Shown: positions 1 to 9,044 of the stretch, in pieces
Position numbering within the stretch: position 1 is the first letter of the stretch
How the letters are laid out: every line of letters begins with the position of its first letter
Origin: Streptomyces catenulae
Lineage (GTDB): Bacteria; Actinomycetota; Actinomycetes; Streptomycetales; Streptomycetaceae
Direction of reading: 5' to 3'
NCBI RefSeq assembly: GCF_000718015.1
Contig: NZ_JODY01000002.1
Coordinates: 186,001 to 250,000 of the forward strand
DNA: 64,000 nt
Made by a program: the position numbers and the translations under genes
Notes under the pieces: generated by a model
What the model saw: the letters and a program-made list of their open reading frames with translations, nothing else
Told to the model about the DNA's origin: nothing
Databases searched by the model: none

Positions 1-167
1 GACTCGGCGCTGTAGTGATCGCCGTCCCGCAACCGCAGCCGGGCGATAGGGGCCCTGATCGCCTCCCAGCAGGCCCGGGTCCTGCCGGTGGACGCCTCCC
101 CCACCAGGACACACAGCTGGCTGCGGCCTCCCGCGGCGGCGGAAACCACCTCGGCGAGATTCGGCAT
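1..167 (-). CDS. P-loop ATP-binding protein, N-terminal fragment cut by the window edge
   Basis: This short minus-strand reading frame begins with ATG at 167 and runs off the left edge of the window. A good ribosome site (AGGGAG) lies 5 nt upstream of the ATG. The visible 55 residues contain a Walker-A-like segment, GEASTGRTRACWEA, at about residues 28-41. It closely resembles the STGKTRACWEA P-loop of large actinobacterial ATP-binding regulators and NTPases, but carries Arg in place of the usual Lys. In the relatives I know the P-loop is often further from the N-terminus, so this may be a short-start version. Function beyond nucleotide binding cannot be judged from the fragment. Confidence 0.55.
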   Translation of the reverse strand, partial: MPNLAEVVSAAAGGRSQLCVLVGEASTGRTRACWEAIRAPIARLRLRDGDHYSAE

Positions 168-593
168 CGTGCTCCCTCGGCACATAGGCCGGAAGCGCGT
201 CCGCCGTTCCCTCCGTACCGAGGGAACGGCGGACTTCGAGAGCGGTCGGACAGCAGGAACTGATACGACGGCGGAGGATTTCCGGCGGTATCGAGGACCC
301 GGCATGCGTGCCACCGCGGCCGAACGTCAGGTCTCCGTGGATCGCCCCGTCCGGATCACGACCTCGGCACCACCACCGACCGTGTTGCCGACCGCCTCCG
401 CCCCACCATGGGCGCTCTTGTCCGTCGGTGCCTTCGCCGTGGCCGTCCAGCATGTGAATGACCACATCCGGAAGGCTTCAGCAAATTTTGAGAGTGACGT
501 GAGGGTTGCTTGACCCTGTCTTGAAAAGACCCTTCCCCGGCCTCCCTATGGTGACAGCGGACCGAGTACGACCCGAGTTGGGGGGCTCACACC
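168..593. other. Intergenic region between the ATPase fragment and the T7SS substrate genes
   Basis: I find no convincing gene here. The region holds a perfect 15-bp inverted repeat (199-234, listed separately) and, near 480-545, a locally A/T-richer stretch just upstream of the EspC-like gene that probably contains its promoter. A TTGACC at about 511-516 could be a -35 element, but I see no good -10 at standard spacing. Confidence 0.5.
199..234. repeat. Perfect 15-bp inverted repeat with 6-nt loop
   Basis: The left arm GTCCGCCGTTCCCTC (199-213) and right arm GAGGGAACGGCGGAC (220-234) are exact reverse complements around a 6-nt loop. There is no T-tract. It lies 32 bp 5' of the minus-strand ATPase start, so it could be a Streptomyces-type terminator for transcription entering from the right or a protein-binding site. 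Confidence 0.6.
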
Positions 594-920
594 ATGGGCG
601 GGGAATTCCGCACCGATCCGGACACGCTGTTCCATTACGCGACCCATACCGAGCAGCAGAAGGACGAAGTTCCCCGCATCGGGCGGGCGTTGGAGCATGT
701 GGAGATTCCGTCGGGGGCCTTCGGCAAGCTGCCGGAATCCGATGAGCTGCACTCCTCGTACAACGAACACGCCACCGCGGCGCAGCAGAACATCCACGAT
801 CTCGCCGAGCTGTTGCAGGGTGTGGCCGAGGGGCTGCGGGCGACGGCGGGCGGGTACGTCCAGACCGAGTACGCGCAGCAGCAGACGTTCGGCGGTCACG
901 GCGGGGGTGCGGCCGGATGA
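594..920 (+). CDS. EspC-like type VII secretion substrate (WXG100 superfamily)
   Basis: A 108-residue, mostly helical protein of the size and helix-turn-helix hairpin type of ESX-1 secretion-associated EspC/WXG100 proteins. Near the C-terminus, Tyr88 and Glu92 form a YxxxE motif, the known type VII secretion signal, followed by a Gly-rich tail. It should be exported by an ESX-type machine as a heterodimer with the next gene product, whose start overlaps its stop by 4 nt (ATGA). No EccC ATPase or other ESX core gene lies in the window, so the secretion machine must be elsewhere. The ATG start follows a G-rich stretch (GGGGGG) that can serve as ribosome site. Confidence 0.75.
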   Translation: MGGEFRTDPDTLFHYATHTEQQKDEVPRIGRALEHVEIPSGAFGKLPESDELHSSYNEHATAAQQNIHDLAELLQGVAEGLRATAGGYVQTEYAQQQTFGGHGGGAAG

Positions 921-1855
921 CCGCCACCGATGCCTACGCGTGGGTCAACAAGGAGATCGAGAAGCTCCCCGACATCGAGCAGATCCACAACAACGAGGAG
1001 CACGGCCTCGACTCCGGTCTGGACGACGCCATCCGGTGGTTCCTGGACAAGGTCGGGCTGATGGACAAGCTCGAACAGGTCACCGGCATGCCGACGCAGC
1101 TGACGCTGGCCGCCCAGGAGTGGAAGGCGCAGGGCGAGGCGCTGCACCGGGTGTCGGCGGAGCTGCGGTCGGGGGCGCGGCGGCTGCCCGAGCAGTGGGA
1201 GGGCGACGCCTCCGAGGGCTTCGGCCACAGCATGGGCAAGATCATCGACGCGTTGGACGACACCGGCAAGGACATGGGCAAGACCGCCCAGATCCTCAGT
1301 CAGGCCGCCAAGGAGAGCAAGTTCGCCGAGGACTCCATCGTCGCCATCATCCGTGAGGCGATCGAGTGGGCGGCGATGACGCTGGCCGCGATGGTGGTCA
1401 CCGACATCCTCACCCTCGGTCTGGCCACGGTGGTCGACGGGCTGGTGGCCGAGGCCGAGGTCGCGGTCTTCCTGGCCCGGGTGGAGAAGGTCTCGGCGGA
1501 GCTGGCGAAGACGCTGCGTGAGTTGATGAAGGCGGTCAAGGAGTTCAAGAGCGGCGCCAAGTCCTTCAACGAGGCGCGCAAGGCCGCGGGTACGCTGCGG
1601 AAGTTGGGCGGCCCGATGGGCAAGGGGGCCTTCCGCAGCAAGGACTGGTGGGCCCACCACATCGCGAGCGGGCAGATCGCCAAGCACGGCTCGAAGCCCC
1701 TGATCAACGAGGTCACCGGGCTCACCGGCGACTACAAGACCCCGGCGGAGGACGCGATCAAGCACTTCGGCGGGGAGGCGCTGGACGACAAGGGCCCGCA
1801 GGAGCCCGAGCCGTACCACGTGCCCAAGCGCAGTATCGAGGACACCTTCGGCTGA
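917..1855 (+). CDS. WXG-type protein, probable T7SS partner or effector
   Basis: A 312-residue protein translationally coupled to the EspC-like gene (ATGA overlap). Residues 1-140 are helical and contain a WEG turn at Trp94-Gly96, in the place a WXG turn would occupy between two long helices. Residues about 146-182 form a hydrophobic stretch that may span or insert in a membrane, followed by a Lys/Glu-rich helical region and a soluble C-terminal part with conserved-looking aromatic residues. The pairing suggests co-secretion or assembly of a pre-toxin. I do not recognise a toxin domain in the C-terminus, so effector function is inference from context. Confidence 0.65.
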   Translation: MTATDAYAWVNKEIEKLPDIEQIHNNEEHGLDSGLDDAIRWFLDKVGLMDKLEQVTGMPTQLTLAAQEWKAQGEALHRVSAELRSGARRLPEQWEGDASEGFGHSMGKIIDALDDTGKDMGKTAQILSQAAKESKFAEDSIVAIIREAIEWAAMTLAAMVVTDILTLGLATVVDGLVAEAEVAVFLARVEKVSAELAKTLRELMKAVKEFKSGAKSFNEARKAAGTLRKLGGPMGKGAFRSKDWWAHHIASGQIAKHGSKPLINEVTGLTGDYKTPAEDAIKHFGGEALDDKGPQEPEPYHVPKRSIEDTFG

Positions 1856-1926
1856 CCGCCCGGGCCGACGGGCGGGCCGGATCCCGTGACGCGACGGCGA
1901 CGTCGCAGCAGAGCGAAGAGAGGGAC

Positions 1927-2574
1927 ATGCACCCCACCCCCCTGGTCCCGGAGCGGGACGGCTGGCTCGTGTCGCACTCCGCGCCGTTCCTCGGCCCCGG
2001 TGAGACGCTGCGCGGGGCGCTGCCCGTCCGGCTCGATCCGCTCGCCCCGGACACCGTTCCGAAGGCGCTCCGCAGGCCCAAGCCGGAGGCCGAGCGGAAG
2101 GCGCGGTTCACCGGGTGGCAGCGGATCTTCCTGCCGGTGACGTTCGTGATGTGGCTGGTCTCGCTGCCCGCCGGTTTGCTGGAGGTCGGCGCCCGCCGCA
2201 CCTGGCGCGGATTCCGCCGGATCTTCCGGGGCCGGGTGTGGGCCGGCGGCTGGGAGAGCGCCGCGGGCCGTTTCGTCGTCGACGCCCGTACGGGGACGGC
2301 GGAGGTCGCCGGGTACGACCACACCCGGCTGGCGCTGGCCGTCACCGACCGGCGGCTGTTGCTGCTGACCGAGCCGACGCTGCCGGAGCGGGAGGCGGCG
2401 CAGCTGCTCGGCGCGGTCCCGCACGGGAGTTACGGGCCGCGCCGGGAGCCGCACCCGCCGCGCCACCGGGGCCGGGTGGACCTGGCCTTCGCCGACGGGT
2501 CGTGGCTGGCGCTGGACGTACCGGACCGGCGTCAGGTGGCGTGGCTCGGCGAGCTGTTGGCGGCGGGGCGGTAG
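1927..2574 (+). CDS. Hypothetical membrane-anchored protein in the T7SS substrate cluster
   Basis: A 215-residue protein starting at ATG 1927 behind a clear ribosome site (GAAGAGAGG). One strongly hydrophobic segment lies at about residues 67-86, flanked by arginine-rich stretches. The C-terminal half is soluble and looks beta-rich. It lies 71 bp after the WXG-type gene on the same strand and is probably co-transcribed. A role in anchoring, chaperoning or immunity for the preceding secreted pair is possible but only inferred. I do not recognise a family. Confidence 0.55.
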   Translation: MHPTPLVPERDGWLVSHSAPFLGPGETLRGALPVRLDPLAPDTVPKALRRPKPEAERKARFTGWQRIFLPVTFVMWLVSLPAGLLEVGARRTWRGFRRIFRGRVWAGGWESAAGRFVVDARTGTAEVAGYDHTRLALAVTDRRLLLLTEPTLPEREAAQLLGAVPHGSYGPRREPHPPRHRGRVDLAFADGSWLALDVPDRRQVAWLGELLAAGR

Positions 2575-2601
2575 CGTCCCGGCGGCGGGCGGGCCCGGGC
2601 G

Positions 2602-3687
2602 TCAGGGGGTCTTCGGTGTGCGCCCGGCGCGGCACCGCAGCAGCGGTTGGATGCGGGTCCCGAAGTTCTCGATGCCTTCCAGGAAGTCGTCGAAGACCAG
2701 CATGATCCCCTTGGTGCCGGGCACCTCGGCGATCTCGTCCAGCATCCCGGCGACCGTCTCGAACGAGCCGACGAGGGTGCCCATGTTGAAGTTGACGGCG
2801 CCCTCGGGCAGCGCGATGGTCCGGGCGGTGGCGGAGGCGTCGTCCGTGGCGTCGGCGTCCGTCTCCCCCGACATGTAGGCCAGCGCCGCGTGGTCGGCGT
2901 GGTCGTGGTAGTCCCGCCATTTCGCGTGGGCGGCCGCGTCGGTTCCGGCCGCGATGATCATGAACAGGGAGAGCGCGCCGACGTCGCGGCCGGTCCGCCG
3001 TGCCTCGGTCATCAGCGCCGCGGTGGTGTCCGCGAGGGCGAGCGGGGTGTTGACGCCGCTGCCCAGGACGAAGTTGTAGTCGGCGTGTTCGGCGGCGAAC
3101 CTCATACCGTTGCCGCTCTGGCCCGCGGCGACGATATCGATGTGGCCGTCGGCCGGTCGTGGGGAGAGCACACAGCCGTCCATCGTGTGGAACTCGCCCC
3201 GGAAGTCGCTGCGCCCCTCGCGCCACAGCTGCTTCAGCACGGTGACGTACTCGGCGGCCCGGGCGTAGCGGTTGCCGAAGTGGGCGTCGCCGGGCCAGAG
3301 GCCCATCTGGGCGTACTCGCCGGGCGCCCAGCCGGTGACGATGTTGACGCCGAACCGGCCGGGCGCGATGGCGTCGACCGTGGCCGCCATCCGCGCCGCC
3401 ATCGCCGGTGGCAGGGCGAGGATCGGCGCGGAGGCGTACAGCTTGATCCGCTCGGTGACGGCTGCCAGCCCGGCCGTCAGCGTGAACGATTCGAGGCAGT
3501 GGTCCCAGAACTCCGTCTCCCCGCCGAACCCCTTGAGCTTGATCATCGACAGCGCGAAGTCGAGGCCGTACGCCTCGGACTTCTGCACCACCGCCTTGTT
3601 GAGGGCGAAGGTCGGCAGGTACTGCGGGGCGCTCTTCGAGATGAGCCAGCCGTTGTTGCCGATGGGGAGGAACACGCCGATGTCCAT
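2602..3687 (-). CDS. rutA: RutA-like pyrimidine monooxygenase (luciferase-like flavoenzyme)
   Basis: A 361-residue flavin-dependent monooxygenase of the bacterial luciferase fold. Its N-terminus ([15 protein letters not shown]) and the segments [37 protein letters not shown] and NMGTLVGS match Escherichia coli RutA closely from memory, and the length agrees. RutA opens the uracil ring with O2 and reduced FMN, giving a ureidoacrylate product, and needs a flavin reductase (RutF) in the usual pathway. ATG 3687 follows AGGAG. No rutB, C, D, E, F or G is next to it, so this is an orphan copy. It could act on uracil or another N-heterocycle using an unlinked reductase. Confidence 0.85.
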   Translation of the reverse strand: MDIGVFLPIGNNGWLISKSAPQYLPTFALNKAVVQKSEAYGLDFALSMIKLKGFGGETEFWDHCLESFTLTAGLAAVTERIKLYASAPILALPPAMAARMAATVDAIAPGRFGVNIVTGWAPGEYAQMGLWPGDAHFGNRYARAAEYVTVLKQLWREGRSDFRGEFHTMDGCVLSPRPADGHIDIVAAGQSGNGMRFAAEHADYNFVLGSGVNTPLALADTTAALMTEARRTGRDVGALSLFMIIAAGTDAAAHAKWRDYHDHADHAALAYMSGETDADATDDASATARTIALPEGAVNFNMGTLVGSFETVAGMLDEIAEVPGTKGIMLVFDDFLEGIENFGTRIQPLLRCRAGRTPKTP

Positions 3688-3764
3688 ACCGCTCCTGTAC
3701 GGGTCCGGGGAATCGTGCGGTCCCTTCCCCGCGCCGCCGGAAAGACACCCGGGCCGGGGTGGCG

Positions 3765-5189
3765 TCACCCGGGGAGGGTGAGGCGGAAGGTGGTCCGTCC
3801 GGGGCGGCTGGTGACGGTGGCGGTGCCGCCGTGGGCGGTGGCGACGGCGTGGACGATGGCGAGGCCCAGCCCGGTGCTGCCGGTGGCGCGGGAGCGGGCG
3901 TGGTCGGCGCGGACGAACCGGCCGAAGACCTCGGGCCGGTCCTCCTCGGGGATGCCGGGGCCGGTGTCGCCCACCGCGACGGAGACGCCGTCCGGCCCGG
4001 TGGTGAGGGCGACGGTCACCTCGGTGCCGGGCGGGGTGTGGGTGCGGGCGTTGGCGAGGAGGTTGCCGATGGCCTGCTGGAGGCGGTGGGCGTCGCCGGT
4101 CACGGTGACGGGTTCCTCGGGGAGGTCGAGGATCCAGTGGTGGCCGGGGCCCGCGGCGCGGGCGTCGTCCGTCGCGTTCAGGATGAGCAGGGTCAGATCG
4201 ACCGGTTCGTGTTCGAGGGGGCGTCCGGCGTCGAGACGGGCGAGGAGCAGCAGATCGTCGACGAGGCGGGTCATCCGCCGCGATTCGCCGTCGATCCGTT
4301 CCAGGGCGTGCCGGACGTCGGCGGGGACGGGGCCGCGGTGGCGCAGGGCGAGTTCGGCGTGGCCGCGGATGTTGGCGACGGGGGTGCGCAGTTCGTGGCT
4401 GGCGTCGGCGGCGAAGTGCCGTAGCCGCTCCTCGCTCGCCTGACGGCGGGTCAGCGCATCCTCGACATGGCCGAGCATGTGGTTGAGGGCCGTGCTGACC
4501 TGGCCGACCTCGGTACGGGGGTCGGTGTCGGGGAGCGGGCCCGGCATGGCGATCTCCCCGCTGGCGAGCGGCAGTCCGGCCACCTCCGCCGCGCGGGTGG
4601 TGACGTTGCGCAGCGGGCGCAGGGAGATCCGCACCCACTGGGCCCCAGCGATACCGGTGGCCACGAGGGCGATGCCGAAGAGCGTGGCCTCGACCGCTTC
4701 GAGGCGTTCCACGGTCTCCTCCACCGGGTGCAGGGGCAGGCCGGTGAGGAGCACGTCCCGGTCGTCGCCCCGGACGGCGGTGACGCGGTAGGAGCCCAGC
4801 GCGGAGAGGCGGAGGTGGTGTCCGTGTCCGTCGGCGGGGACGGCCGCCAGGGCGCGGCGGTCCCCGGCGGTGAGGGTGAGCGTGTGGTCGGTGGCGTCGC
4901 GGACGACGGCGGCTTGGGTGACGGTGCCGTTCAGCAGGCGGGCGCCGAAGGTGGCGTCGGCCTGGCCGCGGGTGTCGGGGCGGTTGTCGGCGTCCGGTCT
5001 GGCCTCGTGTTCCAGGCTGGCGGCGAACCGGCCGCCGGACGCGGTGAGTTGCTCGTCCAGGCGTCCCAGGAGGAAGTCGTGGAGCGCGAAGGTGGTGATG
5101 GCGCCGACGCCGAGGCAGGCGAGGGCGAGGAGGGTGACGAGCCCGGCGGTGAGCTGACCGCGCAGGGTGCGGGGCAGCAGCCGCCTCAC
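3765..5189 (-). CDS. Sensor histidine kinase of an OmpR-type two-component system
   Basis: A 474-residue membrane kinase. Transmembrane segments lie at about residues 10-36 and 168-190, bracketing an extracytoplasmic sensor region of about 130 residues. A HAMP-like linker follows, then the phosphoacceptor H-box with His265 (ASHELRTP), an N-box (NLLANARTH) and a G-box (GDTGPGIP). GTG 5189 overlaps the stop of the upstream response regulator gene (GTGA), so both are translated from one mRNA. The ligand is unknown. The arrangement is the CutS/CseC/TcrY-like type common in actinobacteria. Confidence 0.9.
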   Translation of the reverse strand: MRRLLPRTLRGQLTAGLVTLLALACLGVGAITTFALHDFLLGRLDEQLTASGGRFAASLEHEARPDADNRPDTRGQADATFGARLLNGTVTQAAVVRDATDHTLTLTAGDRRALAAVPADGHGHHLRLSALGSYRVTAVRGDDRDVLLTGLPLHPVEETVERLEAVEATLFGIALVATGIAGAQWVRISLRPLRNVTTRAAEVAGLPLASGEIAMPGPLPDTDPRTEVGQVSTALNHMLGHVEDALTRRQASEERLRHFAADASHELRTPVANIRGHAELALRHRGPVPADVRHALERIDGESRRMTRLVDDLLLLARLDAGRPLEHEPVDLTLLILNATDDARAAGPGHHWILDLPEEPVTVTGDAHRLQQAIGNLLANARTHTPPGTEVTVALTTGPDGVSVAVGDTGPGIPEEDRPEVFGRFVRADHARSRATGSTGLGLAIVHAVATAHGGTATVTSRPGRTTFRLTLPG

Positions 5190-5920
5190 GGTGCTTCCGG
5201 CTTGAGGACGTACCCGACGCCGCGCACCGTGTGGATCATCGGGGCGCGTCCGGCGTCGATCTTCTTGCGCAGATAGCTGATGTACAGCTCGACGATGTGG
5301 GCGCGGCCACCGAAGTCGTAGGCCCAGACGCGGTCGAGGATCTGGGCCTTGGAGAGCACCCGGCGCGGGTTGCGCATCAAGAAGCGCAGCAGTTCGAACT
5401 CGGTGCGGGACAGATCGACGGCGGTCTCACCGCGCCGGACCTCCCGGGCCTCCTCGTCCATGGTCAGCTCCCCGACGACGAGCCGGTTGGTGCCGGGCTC
5501 GGCGGTCATCCCGGCGCGCCGCAGAAGCCCGCGGAGCCGGGCGAGGACCTCCTCCAGGCTGTACGGCTTGGTGACGTAGTCGTCGCCGCCCGCGGTGATA
5601 CCGGCGATACGGTCCTCGACCGCGTCGCGCGCGGTGAGGAAGAGCACACAGATGCCCGGCTCCTCGCGGCGCAGCGCCCGCAGGACCTCCAGTCCGTTCA
5701 GATCGGGCAGCATCCGGTCGAGGACCACGGCGTCGGGGCGGAAGTCGCGGGCGGCGGCGAGCGCGCCCGCGCCGTCCGCGGCGGTACGGACCTGCCAGCC
5801 CTCGCCGGTCATCGCCCCGGCCAGGACCTCGGTGACATCGGGCTCGTCGTCGACGACGAGGACCCGTACGGGATCTCCGTCGGGGCGGTGCAGGGGCGGT
5901 GCGGTGTGCGGCTCGTTCAT
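5186..5920 (-). CDS. OmpR/PhoB-family response regulator
   Basis: A 244-residue two-domain regulator. The receiver domain has the acidic pair in VDDEPD, phosphoacceptor Asp68 (VVLDRMLPD), a TAR switch segment and Lys118 in VTKPY. The C-terminal winged helix spans about residues 145-240 and ends with the typical VRGVGYVL motif. It is first in the operon with the kinase. Tandem 9-bp repeats spaced 11 bp apart lie about 46 bp upstream of its start (5966-5985), the geometry expected for dimer binding by this family, so autoregulation and control of the divergent DUF2231 gene are plausible. Confidence 0.92.
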   Translation of the reverse strand: MNEPHTAPPLHRPDGDPVRVLVVDDEPDVTEVLAGAMTGEGWQVRTAADGAGALAAARDFRPDAVVLDRMLPDLNGLEVLRALRREEPGICVLFLTARDAVEDRIAGITAGGDDYVTKPYSLEEVLARLRGLLRRAGMTAEPGTNRLVVGELTMDEEAREVRRGETAVDLSRTEFELLRFLMRNPRRVLSKAQILDRVWAYDFGGRAHIVELYISYLRKKIDAGRAPMIHTVRGVGYVLKPEAP

Positions 5921-6210
5921 GGTGTCTTCAGCATGCCTCGGCGCCGGTCACGGCGGGGCACGGCCTTCCTCTGAGTTTCCTCTGAACCGGCGCCGGGAGA
6001 GGTCGGCGGCGCCTTTTCAGAGGCGGCACAGAGCGGAGGCTGTGAGGCTGGGCCGCCCTCACCGGGACGCGTCCGCCGAGAGAAACCCGGCATTCACTGC
6101 CCGTGCGGTAGAAATCGGACGCCCGCCCGTGGCCGACGCACCGTCGCGGGCGTCGCGGCACCCCGCCCGCCTCCCGACCGGCCCGCACACCGACCCCGAA
6201 GGAGCCCCCC
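5921..6210. other. Divergent promoter region between the response regulator and DUF2231 genes
   Basis: No gene is seen. The region contains the paired TTCCTCTGA direct repeats and an inverted partial copy (TCAGAGG, 6017-6023). It must hold the promoters of both the minus-strand two-component operon and the plus-strand DUF2231 gene. Confidence 0.6.
5966..5985. promoter_or_regulatory. Tandem direct repeats, candidate OmpR-family operator
   Basis: Two identical TTCCTCTGA copies sit at 5966-5974 and 5977-5985, exactly 11 bp apart, which places them on the same face of the helix. A third, inverted partial copy lies at 6017-6023. They are in the divergent region next to a response regulator gene whose family binds such tandem half-sites. 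Confidence 0.55.
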
Positions 6211-6711
6211 GTGGGACTCGACCTGATCAACGGCCTCCCCGCGCACGTCCTGCTCGTCCATGTCGTCGTGGTCCTGGTACCGCTCACCGCCCTCGCGCTG
6301 ATCCTCTCCGCCGCCCTGCCCTCGGTCATGCGCCGGTTCGGTCTCGCCCTGCCGGCCCTCGCGCTCGTCTCGCTGATCAGCGTGCCGCTGACGACCGACG
6401 CGGGCGAGTGGCTGGAGCGGCATGTGGCCGGCGATCCGCTGGTCCGTGCCCATACGGAGCTGGGCGACGGGCTGCTCCCCTGGGCGCTGGCGCTCTTCGT
6501 GGTGGCCACCGCGGTGTGGTGGTGCTACCGCCGCGCCGCCCACCGCGCCCCCGCCGCGCCGGGCCCCTCCGGCGGGGTGGCCCTACCGCTGCGCCTCGCC
6601 GCCGCGGTGCTGTCCCTGGTCGTCGGGGTCGGCGCGGGCGTGCAGGTCTACCGGATCGGCGACTCGGGCGCCAGGGCCGCCTGGCACGACAGCTTCTCCG
6701 CCAAGGGCTGA
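6211..6711 (+). CDS. DUF2231 family integral membrane protein
   Basis: A 166-residue protein with four hydrophobic segments (about residues 10-33, 40-60, 88-106 and 128-147). The opening GLDLINGLPAHVLLVHVVVVLVP is typical of DUF2231 membrane proteins, some of which are associated with haem or redox proteins; the biochemical role is unknown. GTG 6211 is preceded by GAAGGAG. A strong stem-loop at 6770-6796 ends the transcript. Divergent from the two-component operon, it is a plausible regulon member. Confidence 0.75.
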   Translation: MGLDLINGLPAHVLLVHVVVVLVPLTALALILSAALPSVMRRFGLALPALALVSLISVPLTTDAGEWLERHVAGDPLVRAHTELGDGLLPWALALFVVATAVWWCYRRAAHRAPAAPGPSGGVALPLRLAAAVLSLVVGVGAGVQVYRIGDSGARAAWHDSFSAKG

Positions 6712-6769
6712 CGGGGCCCGCCTCGCCGGGACGAGGACGGCGGGCGTCGGCCCGTGACGTGGTGTCCTC

Positions 6770-6796
6770 GCCCCTCCGGGAATGCCCCGGAGGGGC
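6770..6796. terminator. Stem-loop terminator after the DUF2231 gene
   Basis: Perfect 11-bp arms GCCCCTCCGGG (6770-6780) and CCCGGAGGGGC (6786-6796) enclose a 5-nt loop, 58 bp after the DUF2231 stop. There is no U-tract, which is usual in high-GC actinobacteria. Confidence 0.65.
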
Positions 6797-6803
6797 GGTG
6801 CGT

Positions 6804-6817
6804 TACCCCTGGGGGTA
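6804..6817. promoter_or_regulatory. CsoR/CstR-type operator
   Basis: TACCCC-TG-GGGGTA is a perfect 6-bp inverted repeat of the G/C-tract type bound by CsoR/RcnR/CstR-fold repressors. It ends 17 bp before the ATG of the repressor gene at 6835, so negative autoregulation is expected. Confidence 0.75.
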
Positions 6818-6825
6818 TCGAGTGA

Positions 6826-7119
<294 letters not shown>

Positions 7120-7418
7120 CGGGCCGCACCGGGCGCGGGACGGGGCCGGGGCACTCCCGGAGCCACCCGGCACCGGGTCCCGGCCTCGGTCCCCGGTCTC
7201 CATCGCGCCGACGGACACCGCGGGCGGCACGCCCACCGCGATGCTCCTTTCGCGCGACACCTCGCCGGGGAGAGCGGAGCCGCCGCGCTCTCCCGTCCCC
7301 GCCGGGGTACATTCCGCCGCTGTGCCCGCCCTTCCCCGGCCCGTCCGGACGGGAGACCGCGGGCCTCCCGAAGACCGGCACCGGCCCACGGCCGCTCCCC
7401 CACGAAGAGGCGATGACC

Positions 7419-7817
7419 ATGCCGTACGACCGCACCGTGCGCCTGAGCGGCGGCTTCGACGAGACCGTCACGGCCGTCCGGGCGGCGCTGGCGGACCAGG
7501 GTTTCGGCGTGCTCACCGAGATCGATGTGCGCGCGACGCTGAAGGCCAAGCTCGACCACGAGATGGAGGACTATCTGATCCTCGGGGCGTGCCACCCGCC
7601 ACTGGCGCACCGGGCGCTGCAGGCCGACCGTTCCGTCGGGCTGCTGCTCCCCTGCAACGTCGTCGTCCGCGCCGAGGGCGACCACACCGTCGTCCAGGCC
7701 ATCGACCCCGGCACCATGGTCACGCTCTCCGGTGTCGCCGCCATGGCCCCCGTCGCGGAAGAGGCCACCCGCCGCCTCGACGCGGCCCTCGCCGCCCTGC
7801 GGGACGGCGGCGTCTGA
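7419..7817 (+). CDS. DUF302 family protein
   Basis: A 132-residue cytosolic protein. The segments DQGFGVLTEIDVRATLKAKL, YLILGACHPPLAHRAL and GLLLPCNVVV are the hallmark of DUF302. The family has two conserved cysteines (here in GACHPP and LPCNVV) and an unknown function, often with sulfur or metal stress genes, which fits the neighbouring CstR-like repressor. ATG 7419 lies 8 nt after GAAGAGG. The in-frame ATG 7413 is only 2 nt from it and less likely. The 299 bp upstream has no visible gene. Confidence 0.8.
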   Translation: MPYDRTVRLSGGFDETVTAVRAALADQGFGVLTEIDVRATLKAKLDHEMEDYLILGACHPPLAHRALQADRSVGLLLPCNVVVRAEGDHTVVQAIDPGTMVTLSGVAAMAPVAEEATRRLDAALAALRDGGV

Positions 7818-7840
7818 GGGTCCGGCGCCCCGCGGACGAC

Positions 7841-7862
7841 CGGACCGTCGGCGGCCGGTCCG
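7841..7862. terminator. Weak stem-loop after the DUF302 gene
   Basis: CGGACCG (7841-7847) and CGGTCCG (7856-7862) pair around an 8-nt loop, 23 bp after the stop codon. The 7-bp stem makes this a modest terminator candidate. Confidence 0.35.
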
Positions 7863-8033
7863 CCCCGCTAACAACGGCTCCGTGGACCATAGTTGGCGGC
7901 GCCGGTATGGCTCCTCCGCACATATTTCTCCCCGGCCGACCCGCCTAGGTTCGACAGCTCCAGGAGTCGGCCGGGCCGTGGATACGGGCGGTTCCCGGTC
8001 GGTGGAAGATTCCCCCACACAAGGGAGCCGGTC

Positions 8034-9032
8034 ATGTTCTCCGCACGCCCTCGGCGCCTCGCGACGGGTGCCGCTCTTGCCGCAGCCGCGCTGGTGGCGC
8101 TCGGTGTCCCGGCGCGGTCCGCCGCGGCGCAGCCGGTCAGCGGCTCGTTCGAGCAGGTCACCGGCTTCGGGTCCAACCCGGGCAACCTACAGATGTACAC
8201 CTACGCCCCGGCGGCGCTGCCGAAGGGCGCGCCGGTGGTGGTCGCCCTGCACGGCTGTACCCAGAGCGCCGCCGACTACTACGGCCACTCCGGCTGGCCG
8301 GAGCTGGCCGACCGGTACGGATTCGCGGTCGTCTTCCCCCAGACCACCGCCGCCAACAATCCGCAGTCCTGCTTCCGGTGGTTCGACGCGGGCGAGAGCC
8401 GACGGGACAAGGGGGAGGCCGCCTCCATCAAGCAGATGGTGGACAAAGCCGTCACCACGTACGGCTCCGACACCACTCGGGTCTTCGCCACGGGGCTCTC
8501 GGCCGGGGGCGGCATGACGGCGGATCTCCTGGCCGACTATCCGGACGTCTTCGCCGGTGGCGCCGTCAACTCCGGTCTCCCCGCGCAGTGCGCCACCACC
8601 ATCCTGGGCGCGAGCGGCTGCCAGCTGGCCGATCAGCATCTGTCGCCGCGGCAGTGGGGCGACAAGGTCCGCGCCTCCGCCCCCGGTCATGAGGGCGGTT
8701 GGCCGCGGGTGGCGATCTGGCAGGGCGGCGCCGACCACACGGTCGCCCCCGTCAACGGCACCGAGCTGCGCGACCAGTGGACCGATGTCCGCGGGGTGGG
8801 CAACCGGCCCACGGCCACCCGCCAACTGCCCGGTGACACCACCGAGACCGTGTACGGCGCCGACCCGGACCGGCCCGATGTGGCGCTGTTCTCCGTCGCC
8901 GGGATGGGGCACGGGCTGGCCGTCGCCCCCGGTGACGGCGACACCCGGTGCGGTTCCACCGGCGCCTACTTCCTCGACACGATCTGCTCCTCGTACCACA
9001 CCGCCGTGTTCTGGGGCCTCGACAGCCGGTAG
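8034..9032 (+). CDS. Secreted PHB-depolymerase-type esterase
   Basis: A 332-residue secreted alpha/beta hydrolase. A signal peptide covers about residues 1-33 (RPRR, hydrophobic core, AAA cleavage region). The oxyanion segment HGCTQ starts at His73, the nucleophile is Ser156 in GLSAGG, and Asp234 (GGADHTV) and His293 (GMGHG) complete the probable triad. The family covers poly(3-hydroxybutyrate) depolymerases, feruloyl and acetylxylan esterases. The nearby 3-hydroxybutyrate dehydrogenase and transporter favour a polyhydroxyalkanoate substrate, though I see no separate polymer-binding domain. ATG 8034 follows AAGGGAG. The gene ends 12 bp from the convergent PucR gene. Confidence 0.82.
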   Translation: MFSARPRRLATGAALAAAALVALGVPARSAAAQPVSGSFEQVTGFGSNPGNLQMYTYAPAALPKGAPVVVALHGCTQSAADYYGHSGWPELADRYGFAVVFPQTTAANNPQSCFRWFDAGESRRDKGEAASIKQMVDKAVTTYGSDTTRVFATGLSAGGGMTADLLADYPDVFAGGAVNSGLPAQCATTILGASGCQLADQHLSPRQWGDKVRASAPGHEGGWPRVAIWQGGADHTVAPVNGTELRDQWTDVRGVGNRPTATRQLPGDTTETVYGADPDRPDVALFSVAGMGHGLAVAPGDGDTRCGSTGAYFLDTICSSYHTAVFWGLDSR

Positions 9033-9044
9033 ACGGGCCGGGGC

